This document shows, in pieces, positions 44,978 through 54,561 of a stretch of DNA of 64,000 bases. A program made the translations under genes and the position numbers. The DNA comes from Planctellipticum variicoloris (lineage in GTDB: Bacteria; Planctomycetota; Planctomycetia; Planctomycetales; Planctomycetaceae), in assembly GCF_030622045.1 (NCBI RefSeq), contig NZ_CP130886.1:2183557-2247556 (forward strand). Direction: 5' to 3'. The notes beneath the pieces were generated by a model. The model was not told the DNA's origin. It ran no database searches and saw nothing but the letters and a program-made list of their open reading frames with translations. Position 1 is the stretch's first letter; every line of letters starts with the position of its first letter.

Positions 44978-45341
44978 GCGGGCTCCCTCAACGAAGCGGA
45001 TGTCCAACAACGTCCAGCAAAGAACGGCATGCCTTCCCCCTCGGAAGCCTGCCGGCAGGACATCGTGACCCACAACTTCGTCCGTGGTCTGGAGCGTCAC
45101 ATCAGGCGACAAACTGTCAGACCAACCCCGACACTTTGACTCTAGACCCCGTTTTGCATGCTGTCAAACTGCAACATTTTCAAAGACCGTCATTCTTCCG
45201 TCACAACCCGCAGAGTCTTTCAGACCGCTATGCGTCGTACCCGTCGCGGGGTTCTTGCCGGGCGGGAAACTGCTGACGCCGACAACGGATACAGCTTGCA
45301 ACCGCCGTTCCGCTTCCGGAATCTGCCGAAGATTTCACCGA
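44978..45341. other. Intergenic region upstream of the S41 protease
   Basis: No gene is supported. It carries a promoter candidate for the minus-strand protease gene, and is otherwise featureless. Confidence 0.5.
45139..45167 (-). promoter_or_regulatory. Sigma70-like promoter for the S41 protease gene
   Basis: On the minus strand, TTGACA (45162-45167, a perfect -35) is followed after 17 bases by TAGAGT (45139-45144, 4/6 to TATAAT). Start codon is about 160 bases downstream. Confidence 0.5.
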
Positions 45342-46280
45342 TCAACCCGCCACGGGGCGATTGGTAATGTTGACGGATTGCAACAGTTCTCTCAGTTTAC
45401 CGGGAAACAGCGGCAACGCGATTTCCGGCCCGAGCAGTTCCGGATGCCACATTTTCTCCCACTCCAGGGAGTGCCAGCCCGAATAACCGCCCGAAAGTAA
45501 CAACTGCAAACACTCAGCCGCCGGAAACTCGCCTCCTCGGAACAGGACGTAGTCCGCATGCTTGTGGCCGCTCATCAGCAGCGTCGCCGCCACCGCCGCG
45601 TGTTTCTGACGTTCGGTCAGTTCGACTTCACCGATGGTGACGGAGTCCTTCCAGTGGGTATGTCGCACCCAGGGCCGGATCCTGGCCCACGTCTCCGCCA
45701 GAGGCTCGTCGTCAAACCTCCATGCATGGTGAGTATCCCAGACCAGCCCCACCATCGGATGGTCGACTCGCGACATCACCTCAGCCGCGATCGGGCTGGA
45801 GGTGAAGTCTCCGTGGGTTTCCAGCAGAATCTGAATTCCAAAGGCAGCCGCCTCATCGCCGAGTCGCTTCAGCCCGTCGACGATCTGCTGCAAAATCCGC
45901 TCACGCCTCGCGGATTCCCCGACGGGAGGCAGCGTATCCCCGAATACCCGGATGAATTGCGCCCCCAGCGCCTGCCCCAGCCGCAGATAGCCTTTCCCGA
46001 CGGCAATCTGCTCATCGACCTCCTGGTGAGCCGCCGCATCAAACTTGATCGACGACGCCAGCCCGCACACGCGGAAGTTCGCATACTCCAGCTCCCGCCG
46101 CCGCTGGTCCCAGCACTCCTCCAGAAGATCTTCCACCCCGAGCAGGTTGGTGTCCCCTCCCAGTTGCCGGATTTCAACGCCGTCGTAGCCATACGCCGGA
46201 CCATGCCGCAGCACGTCGTGCCAGTTCCAGTTGGGACACGCGAGCGTGGAAAATGAGATTTTGAGTGGCATCGGCAGCAT
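45342..46280 (-). CDS. Sugar phosphate isomerase/epimerase (TIM-barrel)
   Basis: A 312-residue xylose-isomerase-like TIM-barrel protein. It begins KISFSTLACPNWNW and has GYDGVEIRQLGG, VFGDTLPPVG, ILLETHGDFT, VGLVWDTHHAW, RHTHWKDS, and WHSLEWEKMW, which supply the metal-binding Glu, Asp, His and Glu of the family. Sugar and inositol catabolic enzymes are the closest relatives; the substrate is not fixed. It follows hisE by 27 bases. Two close ATG codons (46280, 46271) are possible. Confidence 0.85.
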   Translation of the reverse strand: MLPMPLKISFSTLACPNWNWHDVLRHGPAYGYDGVEIRQLGGDTNLLGVEDLLEECWDQRRRELEYANFRVCGLASSIKFDAAAHQEVDEQIAVGKGYLRLGQALGAQFIRVFGDTLPPVGESARRERILQQIVDGLKRLGDEAAAFGIQILLETHGDFTSSPIAAEVMSRVDHPMVGLVWDTHHAWRFDDEPLAETWARIRPWVRHTHWKDSVTIGEVELTERQKHAAVAATLLMSGHKHADYVLFRGGEFPAAECLQLLLSGGYSGWHSLEWEKMWHPELLGPEIALPLFPGKLRELLQSVNITNRPVAG

Positions 46281-46307
46281 TGCTTTCGATCAAAGTCCAG
46301 GAGAATG

Positions 46308-46646
46308 TCAGGGCCGGGCCGCTTTTTCCGCCAGCCCCGAAGTCCCGAATCGCTCCATCAGCTCCCGCTCCACAAACTGCCACGACACCCCGACGGACGT
46401 CAGCAGCACCAGCAGATGATAGACCAGGTCCGCCGCTTCGTGCGTAATCGCCATCCGGTCGACCGGCTCGTCTCCGCCGGCGGCCTCGATCAGTTCGTAG
46501 GCCTCTTCGATAATCTTCGACGACATCACCGTGTGGCCGCCGTCAAACAGTTCGACGGTATACGATCCCCCCGGACGCTCCTGCTGGCGATGCTCCACCA
46601 GGGCCGCCAGCCGCGCCAGCGCCGATTCTGCAGCCGGTGTCGTCAT
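46308..46646 (-). CDS. hisE: Phosphoribosyl-ATP pyrophosphatase
   Basis: A 112-residue member of the MazG-like all-alpha NTP pyrophosphatase fold: SYTVELFDGGHTVMSSKIIEEAYELIEA then HEAADLVYHLLVLL, with the two metal-binding Glu clusters. Second step of histidine synthesis, converting PR-ATP to PR-AMP. It is not fused to HisI here. Its ATG overlaps the SRPBCC gene's stop by four bases, so it is coupled to that gene. No other his gene is near. Confidence 0.9.
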   Translation of the reverse strand: MTTPAAESALARLAALVEHRQQERPGGSYTVELFDGGHTVMSSKIIEEAYELIEAAGGDEPVDRMAITHEAADLVYHLLVLLTSVGVSWQFVERELMERFGTSGLAEKAARP

Positions 46647-47086
46647 CCCAGCACCTTCTTCAACGCCTGCCGGCGGAACTCGAAACCGTCTTCCAGGTGA
46701 TCCAGAATCCGATCCTTCGTGATCAGCAGTCCGACCAGCCCGCCGGGCGGCTCGAACTCAATCTTGTTGACCAGCAGCACGCCCGACTCGGTCGGCTCGA
46801 CGATGTAATCGTGTAGCCAGAGCCGCATCGGTCCGCCGATCCCCTTCTCGCGAAAACGGACGGGCGACTCGTACTCGATAATTTCGTAGTCGAGCTGCTG
46901 AATCTGCCCGTACGCCTGGACCTTCACCGTCAGCCGGCTTCCCAGCGCCACGACCTCCGGCGCAGCCACAAACACCAGCCCCATTTCTGGCGGGGCGATT
47001 TTCTGCAGATTCACCGGCCGCGAGATGAAGTCAAACGCCGCTTCCGGCGAACAATTCAATGGAGTCCGGGATTCAAACACAGCCAT
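46643..47086 (-). CDS. SRPBCC (START-like) ligand-binding protein
   Basis: A 147-residue helix-grip fold protein: FESRTPLNCSPEAAFDFISRPVNL, then LDYEIIEYESPVRFREKGIGGPMRLWLHDYIVEP. Members bind hydrophobic ligands or act as cyclases. ATG 47086 was chosen because the conserved fold starts there. It is coupled to hisE, a mixture with no clear reason. Confidence 0.8.
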   Translation of the reverse strand: MAVFESRTPLNCSPEAAFDFISRPVNLQKIAPPEMGLVFVAAPEVVALGSRLTVKVQAYGQIQQLDYEIIEYESPVRFREKGIGGPMRLWLHDYIVEPTESGVLLVNKIEFEPPGGLVGLLITKDRILDHLEDGFEFRRQALKKVLG

Positions 47087-47186
47087 ACGCGGGATGCCTC
47101 GACATGCGGGAATTCGTGTGGTCTTTCGAGAAACCGTCCGGATCACGCCGGAGGACTCTCCATTCGTTAGAATACCGCACCCGCCG

Positions 47187-48191
47187 ATGGGCGAAAACGC
47201 CCACGCCCGAAACCCATTCTCCACCGACCGGTCACCCCCAGTGAGACTTCCCCCCCTTCTGCTGCAGCAATGCTGGTTCCTGGCCGGTCCGACCGCCGGG
47301 GGAAAGTCCGCCGTCGCGCTCGAACTCGCTCAGTTGCTCGGGGCGGAGATCCTCGCTCTCGACAGCATGACGCTCTACCGCGGGCTCGATCTTGGCACAG
47401 CAAAGCCGACCATCGCGGATCGCGCCAGTGTGCCCCACCACCTGCTGGACATTCTGGACCCCGACCAGGAGTTCAGCGTCGCCGAGTACCTGCACGTCGC
47501 CCGCGACTGCTGCGAAGACATCCTCGGCCGCGGCCGAGTCCCCCTCTTCGTGGGAGGAACTGGTCTGTATCTGAGATCCGTGTTGCGCGGAGTCTTCGAA
47601 GGCCCCCCCGCCGACGCCGAATTTCGTCGCCAGAAGGAAGACCAGGCCCTCCGATCGGGACCCGATTCGCTGCACGCCGAACTGGCGCGGATCGACGCTC
47701 CTTCGGCCGCCCGGCTCCACCCGAACGACCTCCGCCGAGTGATCCGCGCGCTCGAAGTGCACCATCTCACCGGACGCACTCTGTCCGAACAGCACGAGCA
47801 GGGACCGCGTCCCCCCGGCGAGCGGCCACAGCACGTCTACTGGCTTTCCCCGCCGCGCGAAGTTCTCTACCAAAGGATCGACCAGCGAGTGAACGCCATG
47901 TTCGCCGCCGGCTGGCTCGCCGAAGCGGAGCAACTGGCGAAGCGCGAACCGCCGCTTGGTCCGACGGCCCGCAAAGCTCTCGGCTACCAGGAGCTGTTCG
48001 ACTGGTTCGATCGCGGGCGTCTCGAACCACTTTCGACGGTGATCGAGACGATTCAGACCCGGACGCGTCAGTTTTCCAAGCGGCAGCTCACCTGGTTTCG
48101 CAACCTGGAAGAGTGCCGCTCGGTCGAAATCCGCGGCGACGAGTCCCCCGCCGCCATCGCTGCCCGCCTTCGCGACATCGCCGCGGGCTGA
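47187..48191 (+). CDS. miaA: tRNA dimethylallyltransferase
   Basis: MiaA adds a dimethylallyl group to A37 of tRNAs reading U-starting codons. The product of 334 residues has P-loop FLAGPTAGGKS, DSMTLYRGLDLGTAKP, GGTGLYLRSVLRG and the C-terminal QTRTRQFSKRQLTWFR. ATG 47187 is used, but GTG 47241 would give a typical 316-residue protein and is equally possible; neither has a good ribosome site. It diverges from the SRPBCC gene and converges on the next gene with a three-base gap. Confidence 0.9.
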   Translation: MGENAHARNPFSTDRSPPVRLPPLLLQQCWFLAGPTAGGKSAVALELAQLLGAEILALDSMTLYRGLDLGTAKPTIADRASVPHHLLDILDPDQEFSVAEYLHVARDCCEDILGRGRVPLFVGGTGLYLRSVLRGVFEGPPADAEFRRQKEDQALRSGPDSLHAELARIDAPSAARLHPNDLRRVIRALEVHHLTGRTLSEQHEQGPRPPGERPQHVYWLSPPREVLYQRIDQRVNAMFAAGWLAEAEQLAKREPPLGPTARKALGYQELFDWFDRGRLEPLSTVIETIQTRTRQFSKRQLTWFRNLEECRSVEIRGDESPAAIAARLRDIAAG

Positions 48192-48194
48192 AAG

Positions 48195-48674
48195 CTACTT
48201 CTGCTCAGGCTTCTTCTCTTCCGGCTTGGCCGCTTTCTGGATCTTGCCCCACAGGTGACCGCCATGGTCTCCATGCTGCCAGGTCCCGGCGTATCGGTCC
48301 CCATGGAACATGACCCGCGACGTGAACGTCCCCAGCCCCGGAATGGTCAGATCGTCCAGCGTCAGGATCGGCGTATCCCCCGCCCAGAGCATTTTCACCA
48401 CCAGCGGCACCGAAACGTCGTTGTCGCCATACTTGATCCGGGCGGTCACGACCCAGTTGTCCCCCTCCAGCTTTTTCGCGGAAGCGATCTCGTAACGCTC
48501 CGGCTTGGCTCCCTCGCGGCCATCGACCGAAAATGTTCCCACGAGCGCTGCGCCGGTCAGCGTTTCCGCGAGCTTTGTTTCCAGCGCGGCCCGGTTTGCC
48601 GGCACGGCGGGTTCGTCGGCCCGAGCCGATGTCGTTAGAAACAGCGTGGCAAAAACTGCGAGCAGGGTCTTCAT
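48195..48674 (-). CDS. Small secreted protein of unknown function
   Basis: A 159-residue exported protein: a signal peptide (MKTLLAVFATLFLTTSARA), then a beta-rich domain with GTFSVDGREGAKPERYEIASAKKLEGDNW and a lysine/glutamate-rich tail. I do not recognise a family. ATG 48674 with the leader is preferred over the frame start at 48836. Confidence 0.65.
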   Translation of the reverse strand: MKTLLAVFATLFLTTSARADEPAVPANRAALETKLAETLTGAALVGTFSVDGREGAKPERYEIASAKKLEGDNWVVTARIKYGDNDVSVPLVVKMLWAGDTPILTLDDLTIPGLGTFTSRVMFHGDRYAGTWQHGDHGGHLWGKIQKAAKPEEKKPEQK

Positions 48675-48973
48675 CTCGATTCCTTCTGCTTTGAACCATT
48701 CATTCGCCGATGACGCCGGGCATTCTACCAGCCGTGGGAAGTTCTTCGAGACGCTGGCGGTTTTGCCGTCGCGTAGAAACCCTGGAACGACAGTGAAGGT
48801 CTGTTGAATCGAACTGAAACTCCTTCTCCCCTTCATTTCTCAATATCCGCGCTAACTGTTGATCGCACAATGTTTTGAGCCCTCCGCGGAATCCTCAGGC
48901 TTGCGAGATCCAACCACCATCGCCTAAACTCCTGGATGGTTCGTGGCGCTAATCATCCCAGGAGAGAAGCCTC

Positions 48974-49432
48974 GTGGCCGTTCAGTACGATTTTCACGCC
49001 AGCGTTGGCTACTGGATGACCCTCGCCACTCAGACGCTTCATCGTTCGCTCAACGAACGCCTGGCCCCCCTCGGGCTGACCTATCGCCAGATGCAACTCA
49101 TCGGCTGGCTGGTCCATGACCGCGAATTGACCCAGGCCGAACTGGCCCGGCGAATGCTCGTCGAACCTCCCACGCTGGTGCGCATTCTGGACCGGATGGA
49201 AGAAGTTGGCTGGATCGCTCGCACCGAGTGCCAGCAAGACCACCGCCGGAAGCTCATCCGCTTGACCGCGGAAGCCGAAGTGGTCTGGGAACAGATCACC
49301 GTCGTCCTGCAGGCCGTCCGGACGGAGGCGGTTCAGGGGCTGTCCGTCGAAGAAGTCGACCAGCTCAAACGCCTGTTGAGCAAGGTCTCGGAAAATCTGA
49401 ACTCTGCAGAGCTTGTCCGCGAAATTTCGTGA
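48974..49432 (+). CDS. MarR family transcriptional regulator
   Basis: A 152-residue winged-helix repressor: LGLTYRQMQLIGWLVHDRELTQAELARRM with recognition helix EPPTLVRILDRMEEVGW and the wing DHRRKLIRLT. MarR proteins usually repress neighbouring efflux genes and release DNA on ligand binding. It heads an RND operon, eight bases before the adaptor gene. GTG start with AGGAGAGAA upstream. Operators probably lie at 48840-48970, but no strong palindrome is evident. Confidence 0.9.
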   Translation: MAVQYDFHASVGYWMTLATQTLHRSLNERLAPLGLTYRQMQLIGWLVHDRELTQAELARRMLVEPPTLVRILDRMEEVGWIARTECQQDHRRKLIRLTAEAEVVWEQITVVLQAVRTEAVQGLSVEEVDQLKRLLSKVSENLNSAELVREIS

Positions 49433-49440
49433 GGTGTCCC

Positions 49441-50904
49441 GTGAATCGCTCTTCGCTCGGTCAACTCCTTGTGCCCCGCGGCCTGCTGACGCTGCTGCTG
49501 CTGCTCGCCGACGCCCCGTCCTCGCTCATGGCGCAGGGGCGCGGTCCCGCCGCAGTCGTCGTCTCGCCGGTCCAGCGCCGTGAGGTCTCCACCTGGCAAA
49601 GCTACGTCGGCACCGTCTATCCCATGAAGAAAAGCGCCGTCGGCGCCGCCGTGGATGGTCGCGTCGTAGGATTCCCCGTGAATATCGGCGATCGCGTCAA
49701 GAAGGGCTCGCCCCTCTGTCAGCTTCTGACGGAAACCATCTCGCTCCAGATTTCTTCCGCCGAAGCCGAACTCCGACTGCGCGACGAAGAACTGAACGAA
49801 CTGAAAAACGGGACCCGCCCCGAAGAAATCAATCAGTCGCTGGCTCGCAAGGAGTCCGCTCAGGCGCTCCTGGATTACGCCAAAGGCCGCTACCAGCGCG
49901 CCAAGCGGCTGTCGCAACAGGCGCAAGTCATCACCGAAGAGCAGCTCGAAGAGTCCCTCTCCGCGTTCATCGCGGCCGAGCGGACGTTTCAGGCCGCGGA
50001 TCTCGAACATCAATTGCTGGTCAAAGGCCCGCGCGCGGAAAAGATTCTGCAGCAGCAGGCCCGCGTGGAAGGTCAACGGGACCTGGTCGAGCAGCTCAAG
50101 GATCAGCTCAAAAAGCACACGATGATCGCCCCGTTCGACGGCTACGTGGTCGCCGAAGGAACCGAAGTTGGCGAATGGGTCAGCCGGGCTCAGGTGGTCG
50201 CCGAAGTCGTCTACCTCGATGAAGTCGAAATCGAAGCCCACGTCCTGGACTCGCAGATCGATTTCATCCGACCTGGCCAGGAAGTGGCGATCGAAGTGAC
50301 GGCCCTGTCCAAGTCGAGCCGCAGTGGTTTCTATCTGGGAACGGTCGCAGAGGTTTCGCCGCAAGGAGATACCCGCACCCGCACCTTCCCGGTCAGAATT
50401 CGCGCAAAGAATGTCATTCGAGAAGACGGCCCGGAGTTGAAATCGGGCATGATCGCCCGCGTGGCTCTCCCGTCGGATTCGCGCCAGGAAGCGGTCCTGG
50501 TCCCCAAAGACTCCATCGTGCTCGGAACCGGAGCCCCCAAAGTCTATGGGATCGTTCCCGCGCCCCCCGCTCCTCCGGGGGGAGGGGCGCCAGGCGCCTC
50601 CCCCAAACCTTCCCCGCCGGCCGACAAGAAGGCGGCGGCTGGACCGCCGCCCATGCTCGCCAAACCGATCCCGGTCGAACTCGGATTGTCGGATGGCGAG
50701 TGGGTCGCCGTATCGGGCGATCTGGCCGGCATCGAACAGGTCGTTGTGCTCGGCAACGAACGCCTGATGCCGTTTCCCACCCCTGTGGTGGTGACCGACG
50801 TTCGAAAGCCGCTCGTCAAGGCGGAGGACGCCGAGTCGAAACTCCAACCCGCCCGGAACGAGCCGGAAGCCGAAAACGGCAAATCTCCGCAGTCGGGTCG
50901 GTAG
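49441..50904 (+). CDS. RND efflux periplasmic adaptor (membrane fusion protein)
   Basis: A 487-residue adaptor. A signal/anchor, then lipoyl half motifs (AAVDGRVVGFPVNIGDRVKKGSPL and APFDGYVVAEGTEVGEWV) flank a long coiled-coil hairpin, followed by a beta-barrel (LDSQIDFIRPGQEVAIEVTAL). A proline/alanine-rich insertion near residue 375 (PPAPPGGGAPGASP) is unusual. It starts at GTG 49441, eight bases after marR. It would bridge the inner-membrane pump and an outer-membrane channel, whose gene is not present. Confidence 0.9.
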   Translation: MNRSSLGQLLVPRGLLTLLLLLADAPSSLMAQGRGPAAVVVSPVQRREVSTWQSYVGTVYPMKKSAVGAAVDGRVVGFPVNIGDRVKKGSPLCQLLTETISLQISSAEAELRLRDEELNELKNGTRPEEINQSLARKESAQALLDYAKGRYQRAKRLSQQAQVITEEQLEESLSAFIAAERTFQAADLEHQLLVKGPRAEKILQQQARVEGQRDLVEQLKDQLKKHTMIAPFDGYVVAEGTEVGEWVSRAQVVAEVVYLDEVEIEAHVLDSQIDFIRPGQEVAIEVTALSKSSRSGFYLGTVAEVSPQGDTRTRTFPVRIRAKNVIREDGPELKSGMIARVALPSDSRQEAVLVPKDSIVLGTGAPKVYGIVPAPPAPPGGGAPGASPKPSPPADKKAAAGPPPMLAKPIPVELGLSDGEWVAVSGDLAGIEQVVVLGNERLMPFPTPVVVTDVRKPLVKAEDAESKLQPARNEPEAENGKSPQSGR

Positions 50905-50958
50905 TCGTTCAGGCAGCGTGAGAAGTCCCGCAGTGATCCCGGTCCGAGGCCCGTAGTT

Positions 50959-53900
50959 ATGACGCTGGTCGAATCCTACGTTCGCAATCCGGTGAAAGTC
51001 ACCGTCGGCGTGCTGCTCGTCGCCCTGTTCGGCGTAATCAGCCTGCTGCAGATGCCGATGCAGCTCACTCCCGAGGTGCAGATTCCGACCCTCACCATCG
51101 AGACGACCTGGCCCGGCGCCAGCCCGCAGGAAGTCGAGCAGGAAATCATCCGCGAACAGGAAGAGCAGCTCAAAAGCGTGGAGGGCATTACCAAGCTCTC
51201 CTCCGAAAGCATGGACTCGAAGGGCTCGATCACGATGGAATTCGCCGTCGGGGCGAACATGGATGAAGCCCTCCTGCGGGTCAACAGCCGACTGCAGCAG
51301 GTCCGCAGCTATCCCGAAAACGCCGATCAGCCGGTCATCAGCACCTCCAACTCTTCCAACACGCCCATCGCCTGGTTCATCCTCACCGAACGGGCCCCCA
51401 CCCCGGAGGAAATCCGGGATTTCGCCGGCAAGCACCCCGAACTCAAAGCCGAACTGGAAACGGTCGCCGGTTCCCACAGCAGCGGCCTGCTCATGTTCCG
51501 CCTGAAAGAGCTCGCCCGGAATCAGCCCGTCGTCGGCGAACTCCTCCCGAGCCACGAAGAAGTGATTCACCTCCGCCGTTTCGCGGAAGATTTCATTGAG
51601 GCCCAGTTTGAGCGTGTCCCCGGCGTCGCCAATTCCAATGTCATCGGCGGTCTCGAAGACGAGCTTCAAGTCATCGTCGATCCGGAAAAACTCGCCGCCC
51701 GGCAACTCACCATTGCCGATGTCCGGGCCGTCCTGATTGGACAGAACCGGGATACGTCCGGCGGCGACTTCTGGGAAAGCAAACGCCGCTGGGTTGTCAG
51801 AACCCTGGGCCAGTTCCGTTCTCCCGAACAGGTCGAGGCCCAGCTCCTGGCCGTCCGCGATGGAGCGCCGGTCTACATTCGCGACGTCGCCGCCGTCGTC
51901 AAAGACTTCAAGAAGCCCGACGGCCTGGTGCGCCGCTTCGGGGATTCCTCGATCGCCGTCAACTGCCTCCGCGAAACCAACGCCAACGTCCTGGATGTCA
52001 TGGAAGGCCTCAAAGCCACGGCGAAAGTCCTGAACGAAGGAATCCTCCGCGACCGCAACCTGATGCTGACTCAGGTCTACGACGAGACCGAGTACATCTA
52101 CTCGTCGATCAAGCTCGTCCAGGAGAACATTTTCCTGGGCGGCGCGCTCACCATGACCGTGCTCATGCTGTTTCTCCACCTCAACCTGCGGACGCTCTTG
52201 TTCATTCCGTTGATCCTCGCCACGGGCCTCGCGGCGGTGTACGTCTCGCCGTGGTACTTTGCGGCCTGCCTGATTTTCATCGGCGTCAGCGGTTTCTGGT
52301 ATGCTCGCGGTTCGCTGGTCATCGGTCTCGCCATCCCCACCAGTATCATCGCCACCTTCCTGGTCCTGGCGCTGCTCGGACGCACGCTGAATGTGATCAG
52401 CCTCGCGGGACTGGCGTTCGCCGTCGGCATGCTCGTCGATAACGCGATCGTCGTGCTCGAAAACATCTATACCAAGTTCAACGAAGGTCGAAATGCGTTC
52501 CAGGCGACGATCGAAGGGACCCGCGAGGTCGAGGGGGCGATCATTTCCTCCACGCTCACGACCGTCGCTGTTTTCCTTCCCGTCGTCTTCGTCCAGCAGG
52601 AGGCCGGACAGCTCTTCCGTGACATTGCCCTGGCCATCAGCGCGGCGGTCAGCCTGTCGCTCGTCGTCGCCTTGATTGTTGTCCCGACCGCTGCCGCACG
52701 GATCCTCCCCCGCCGCCAGCCCGGAGAGCGCTATGCCGGCATCTCGCTGGGACGGACCAGTCCTGTCGCTCGCGTGATCGAAGGACTTGGTGGGTTCTTC
52801 GTGTCGTCCGTCGGCGCAATCAATAAGGGCATTCAGTCGCATGTCTTGTTTCGCCTCGCGACCGTCGGTCTCTTCATGGGCGGCTGCGCCGTCTCGACGT
52901 GGATGCTCTGGCCCGCCGTCGAATACCTTCCCACCGGCAACAAGAACCTGATCTTCGGCATCCTGCTCCCTCCCCCCGGCTACAACCTGGACGAGCTGAC
53001 CCGCATGGGCGAGCAGGTCGAACAGGATCTCCGCCCCTTCTGGGACTTCGATCCGCGCGAAATGACCCCCGAGGAACTGGCCAGCAAGCCCCGCATCCGC
53101 GACCTGTTCTTCGTGGCCCGCGGCCGGCAGGTCTTCCTGGGCGTCCGCTCATACGACCCCATGCGGGCCGCCGAACTGATCGACGTCGTCCGCGGCGCCG
53201 GTTCGAAATTCCCCGGCACGTTCGCCGTGGCCTTCCAGTCCAGCCTCTTCTCGCAGGGACTTCAAGCCGGCCGGACGATCGACATCGAAATCACCGGCCC
53301 GGACCTCCGCAAGCTCATCGGGTTCGGCGGGCAGATTCTCGGTCAGATCCCAGGACTGATCCCAAACAGCCAGGTCCGTCCCGTCCCCAGCCTGGACCTC
53401 TCCAGCCCCGAAATCCACGTCGAACCTCGCCTCGTGCAGGCCGCCGAAATGGGCCTGACCGCCTCCGCCCTCGGTTACGCGGTCGATGCGCTGGTCGATG
53501 GCGCGTACGCCAGCGACTACATCGAAGGGAGCGACAAGATCGACCTGATGATCCGCGGCCGGGATGAATTCGCGCGCCGCACCCAGGATATCCGGAACCT
53601 TCCGATCGCAACCCCCACCGGGGAACTGGTGCCGCTGGGTGCGATCGCAGACGTCGAAATGTCCAGCGGCCCCGAACAGATCAACCACCGCGAACGCGAA
53701 CGTGCGATCACGATTCAAGTCACCCCTCCCGAAGGGATGCCCCTCGAATCGGCCATGCTGCTCATCCAGGAAAAAGTGATTGCGCCGCTGTCGGCCTCCG
53801 GCGAGCTCCGCGGCGGCTACCGCGTCAACCTGGCCGGAACCGCCGACAAGCTGCGCGAGACCTGGCGGGCGGTGCAGTTCAACGTGCTGCTGGCGCTGCT

Positions 53901-54492
53901 GATCACGTATCTGCTGATGGCGGCTCTCTACGAATCGTGGCTCTACCCGTTTGTGATTATTCTCAGCGTCCCGCTCGGCGCCGTCGGCGGACTGGCCGGG
54001 CTCCAGGCGCTCAGCGCCTACCTGATGATCATGGGGCAGCCGCCCCAGTTGCTCGACGTGCTGACCATGCTGGGCTTCGTAATCCTCATCGGCACGGTCG
54101 TCAATAATCCCATCCTGGTGGTAGATTATGCCTTGCAGCTCATGCGCGAGCAGGGGGCGTCGCCGCGAAATGCCGTCGTCGAGGCGGTCCGCTCCCGGAT
54201 CCGGCCGATGTTCATGACGACGGTCACAACCGTCCTCGGCCTGCTGCCGCTGGTCCTGTTTCCGGGGGCCGGCAGCGAGCTGTATCGCGGGCTGGGAAGC
54301 GTCGTGCTGGGCGGGCTGGTGGTTTCGACCGTCTTCACGCTGTTTCTGATTCCCACCGCCTTCACCCTGGCCGTCGACGGCAAACTGCTGGTCCTGCGAC
54401 TCCTCGGTCGTCGGGCCAGCGAAGTTCGCGTCGATCAATGGGCGGAAGCCGACGAGGCTCCCGACTCCGCCGAACTTGTCGGCACCCGGTAA
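50959..54492 (+). CDS. RND efflux permease (AcrB/HAE1-like)
   Basis: An 1177-residue proton-driven exporter. It has the N-terminal helix and porter domain (TIETTWPGASPQEVEQEI), RVPGVANSNVIGG, TM4 GMLVDNAIVVLENIYTKFNEG, and a second half ending in FVILIGTVVNNPILVVDYA. Two unusual features are an extra hydrophobic segment (LFIPLILATGLAAVYVSPWY...) before AIPTSIIATF, and a longer porter domain than AcrB (about 1050 residues). Substrates are unknown. It follows the adaptor by 54 bases. Confidence 0.92.
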   Translation: MTLVESYVRNPVKVTVGVLLVALFGVISLLQMPMQLTPEVQIPTLTIETTWPGASPQEVEQEIIREQEEQLKSVEGITKLSSESMDSKGSITMEFAVGANMDEALLRVNSRLQQVRSYPENADQPVISTSNSSNTPIAWFILTERAPTPEEIRDFAGKHPELKAELETVAGSHSSGLLMFRLKELARNQPVVGELLPSHEEVIHLRRFAEDFIEAQFERVPGVANSNVIGGLEDELQVIVDPEKLAARQLTIADVRAVLIGQNRDTSGGDFWESKRRWVVRTLGQFRSPEQVEAQLLAVRDGAPVYIRDVAAVVKDFKKPDGLVRRFGDSSIAVNCLRETNANVLDVMEGLKATAKVLNEGILRDRNLMLTQVYDETEYIYSSIKLVQENIFLGGALTMTVLMLFLHLNLRTLLFIPLILATGLAAVYVSPWYFAACLIFIGVSGFWYARGSLVIGLAIPTSIIATFLVLALLGRTLNVISLAGLAFAVGMLVDNAIVVLENIYTKFNEGRNAFQATIEGTREVEGAIISSTLTTVAVFLPVVFVQQEAGQLFRDIALAISAAVSLSLVVALIVVPTAAARILPRRQPGERYAGISLGRTSPVARVIEGLGGFFVSSVGAINKGIQSHVLFRLATVGLFMGGCAVSTWMLWPAVEYLPTGNKNLIFGILLPPPGYNLDELTRMGEQVEQDLRPFWDFDPREMTPEELASKPRIRDLFFVARGRQVFLGVRSYDPMRAAELIDVVRGAGSKFPGTFAVAFQSSLFSQGLQAGRTIDIEITGPDLRKLIGFGGQILGQIPGLIPNSQVRPVPSLDLSSPEIHVEPRLVQAAEMGLTASALGYAVDALVDGAYASDYIEGSDKIDLMIRGRDEFARRTQDIRNLPIATPTGELVPLGAIADVEMSSGPEQINHRERERAITIQVTPPEGMPLESAMLLIQEKVIAPLSASGELRGGYRVNLAGTADKLRETWRAVQFNVLLALLITYLLMAALYESWLYPFVIILSVPLGAVGGLAGLQALSAYLMIMGQPPQLLDVLTMLGFVILIGTVVNNPILVVDYALQLMREQGASPRNAVVEAVRSRIRPMFMTTVTTVLGLLPLVLFPGAGSELYRGLGSVVLGGLVVSTVFTLFLIPTAFTLAVDGKLLVLRLLGRRASEVRVDQWAEADEAPDSAELVGTR

Positions 54493-54561
54493 CGGGACGC
54501 TGGCCGATCCGGATTCAAGACTCGCTTGCCGGGGATGGCCTTCGCGCCCGTTGACGCCTTG

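Noticed and set aside
49333-52842. Open frame of 1169 codons on the minus strand over the RND operon
   Set aside because: Antisense to adaptor and permease; made of Asp/Glu/Arg-rich sequence without domains.
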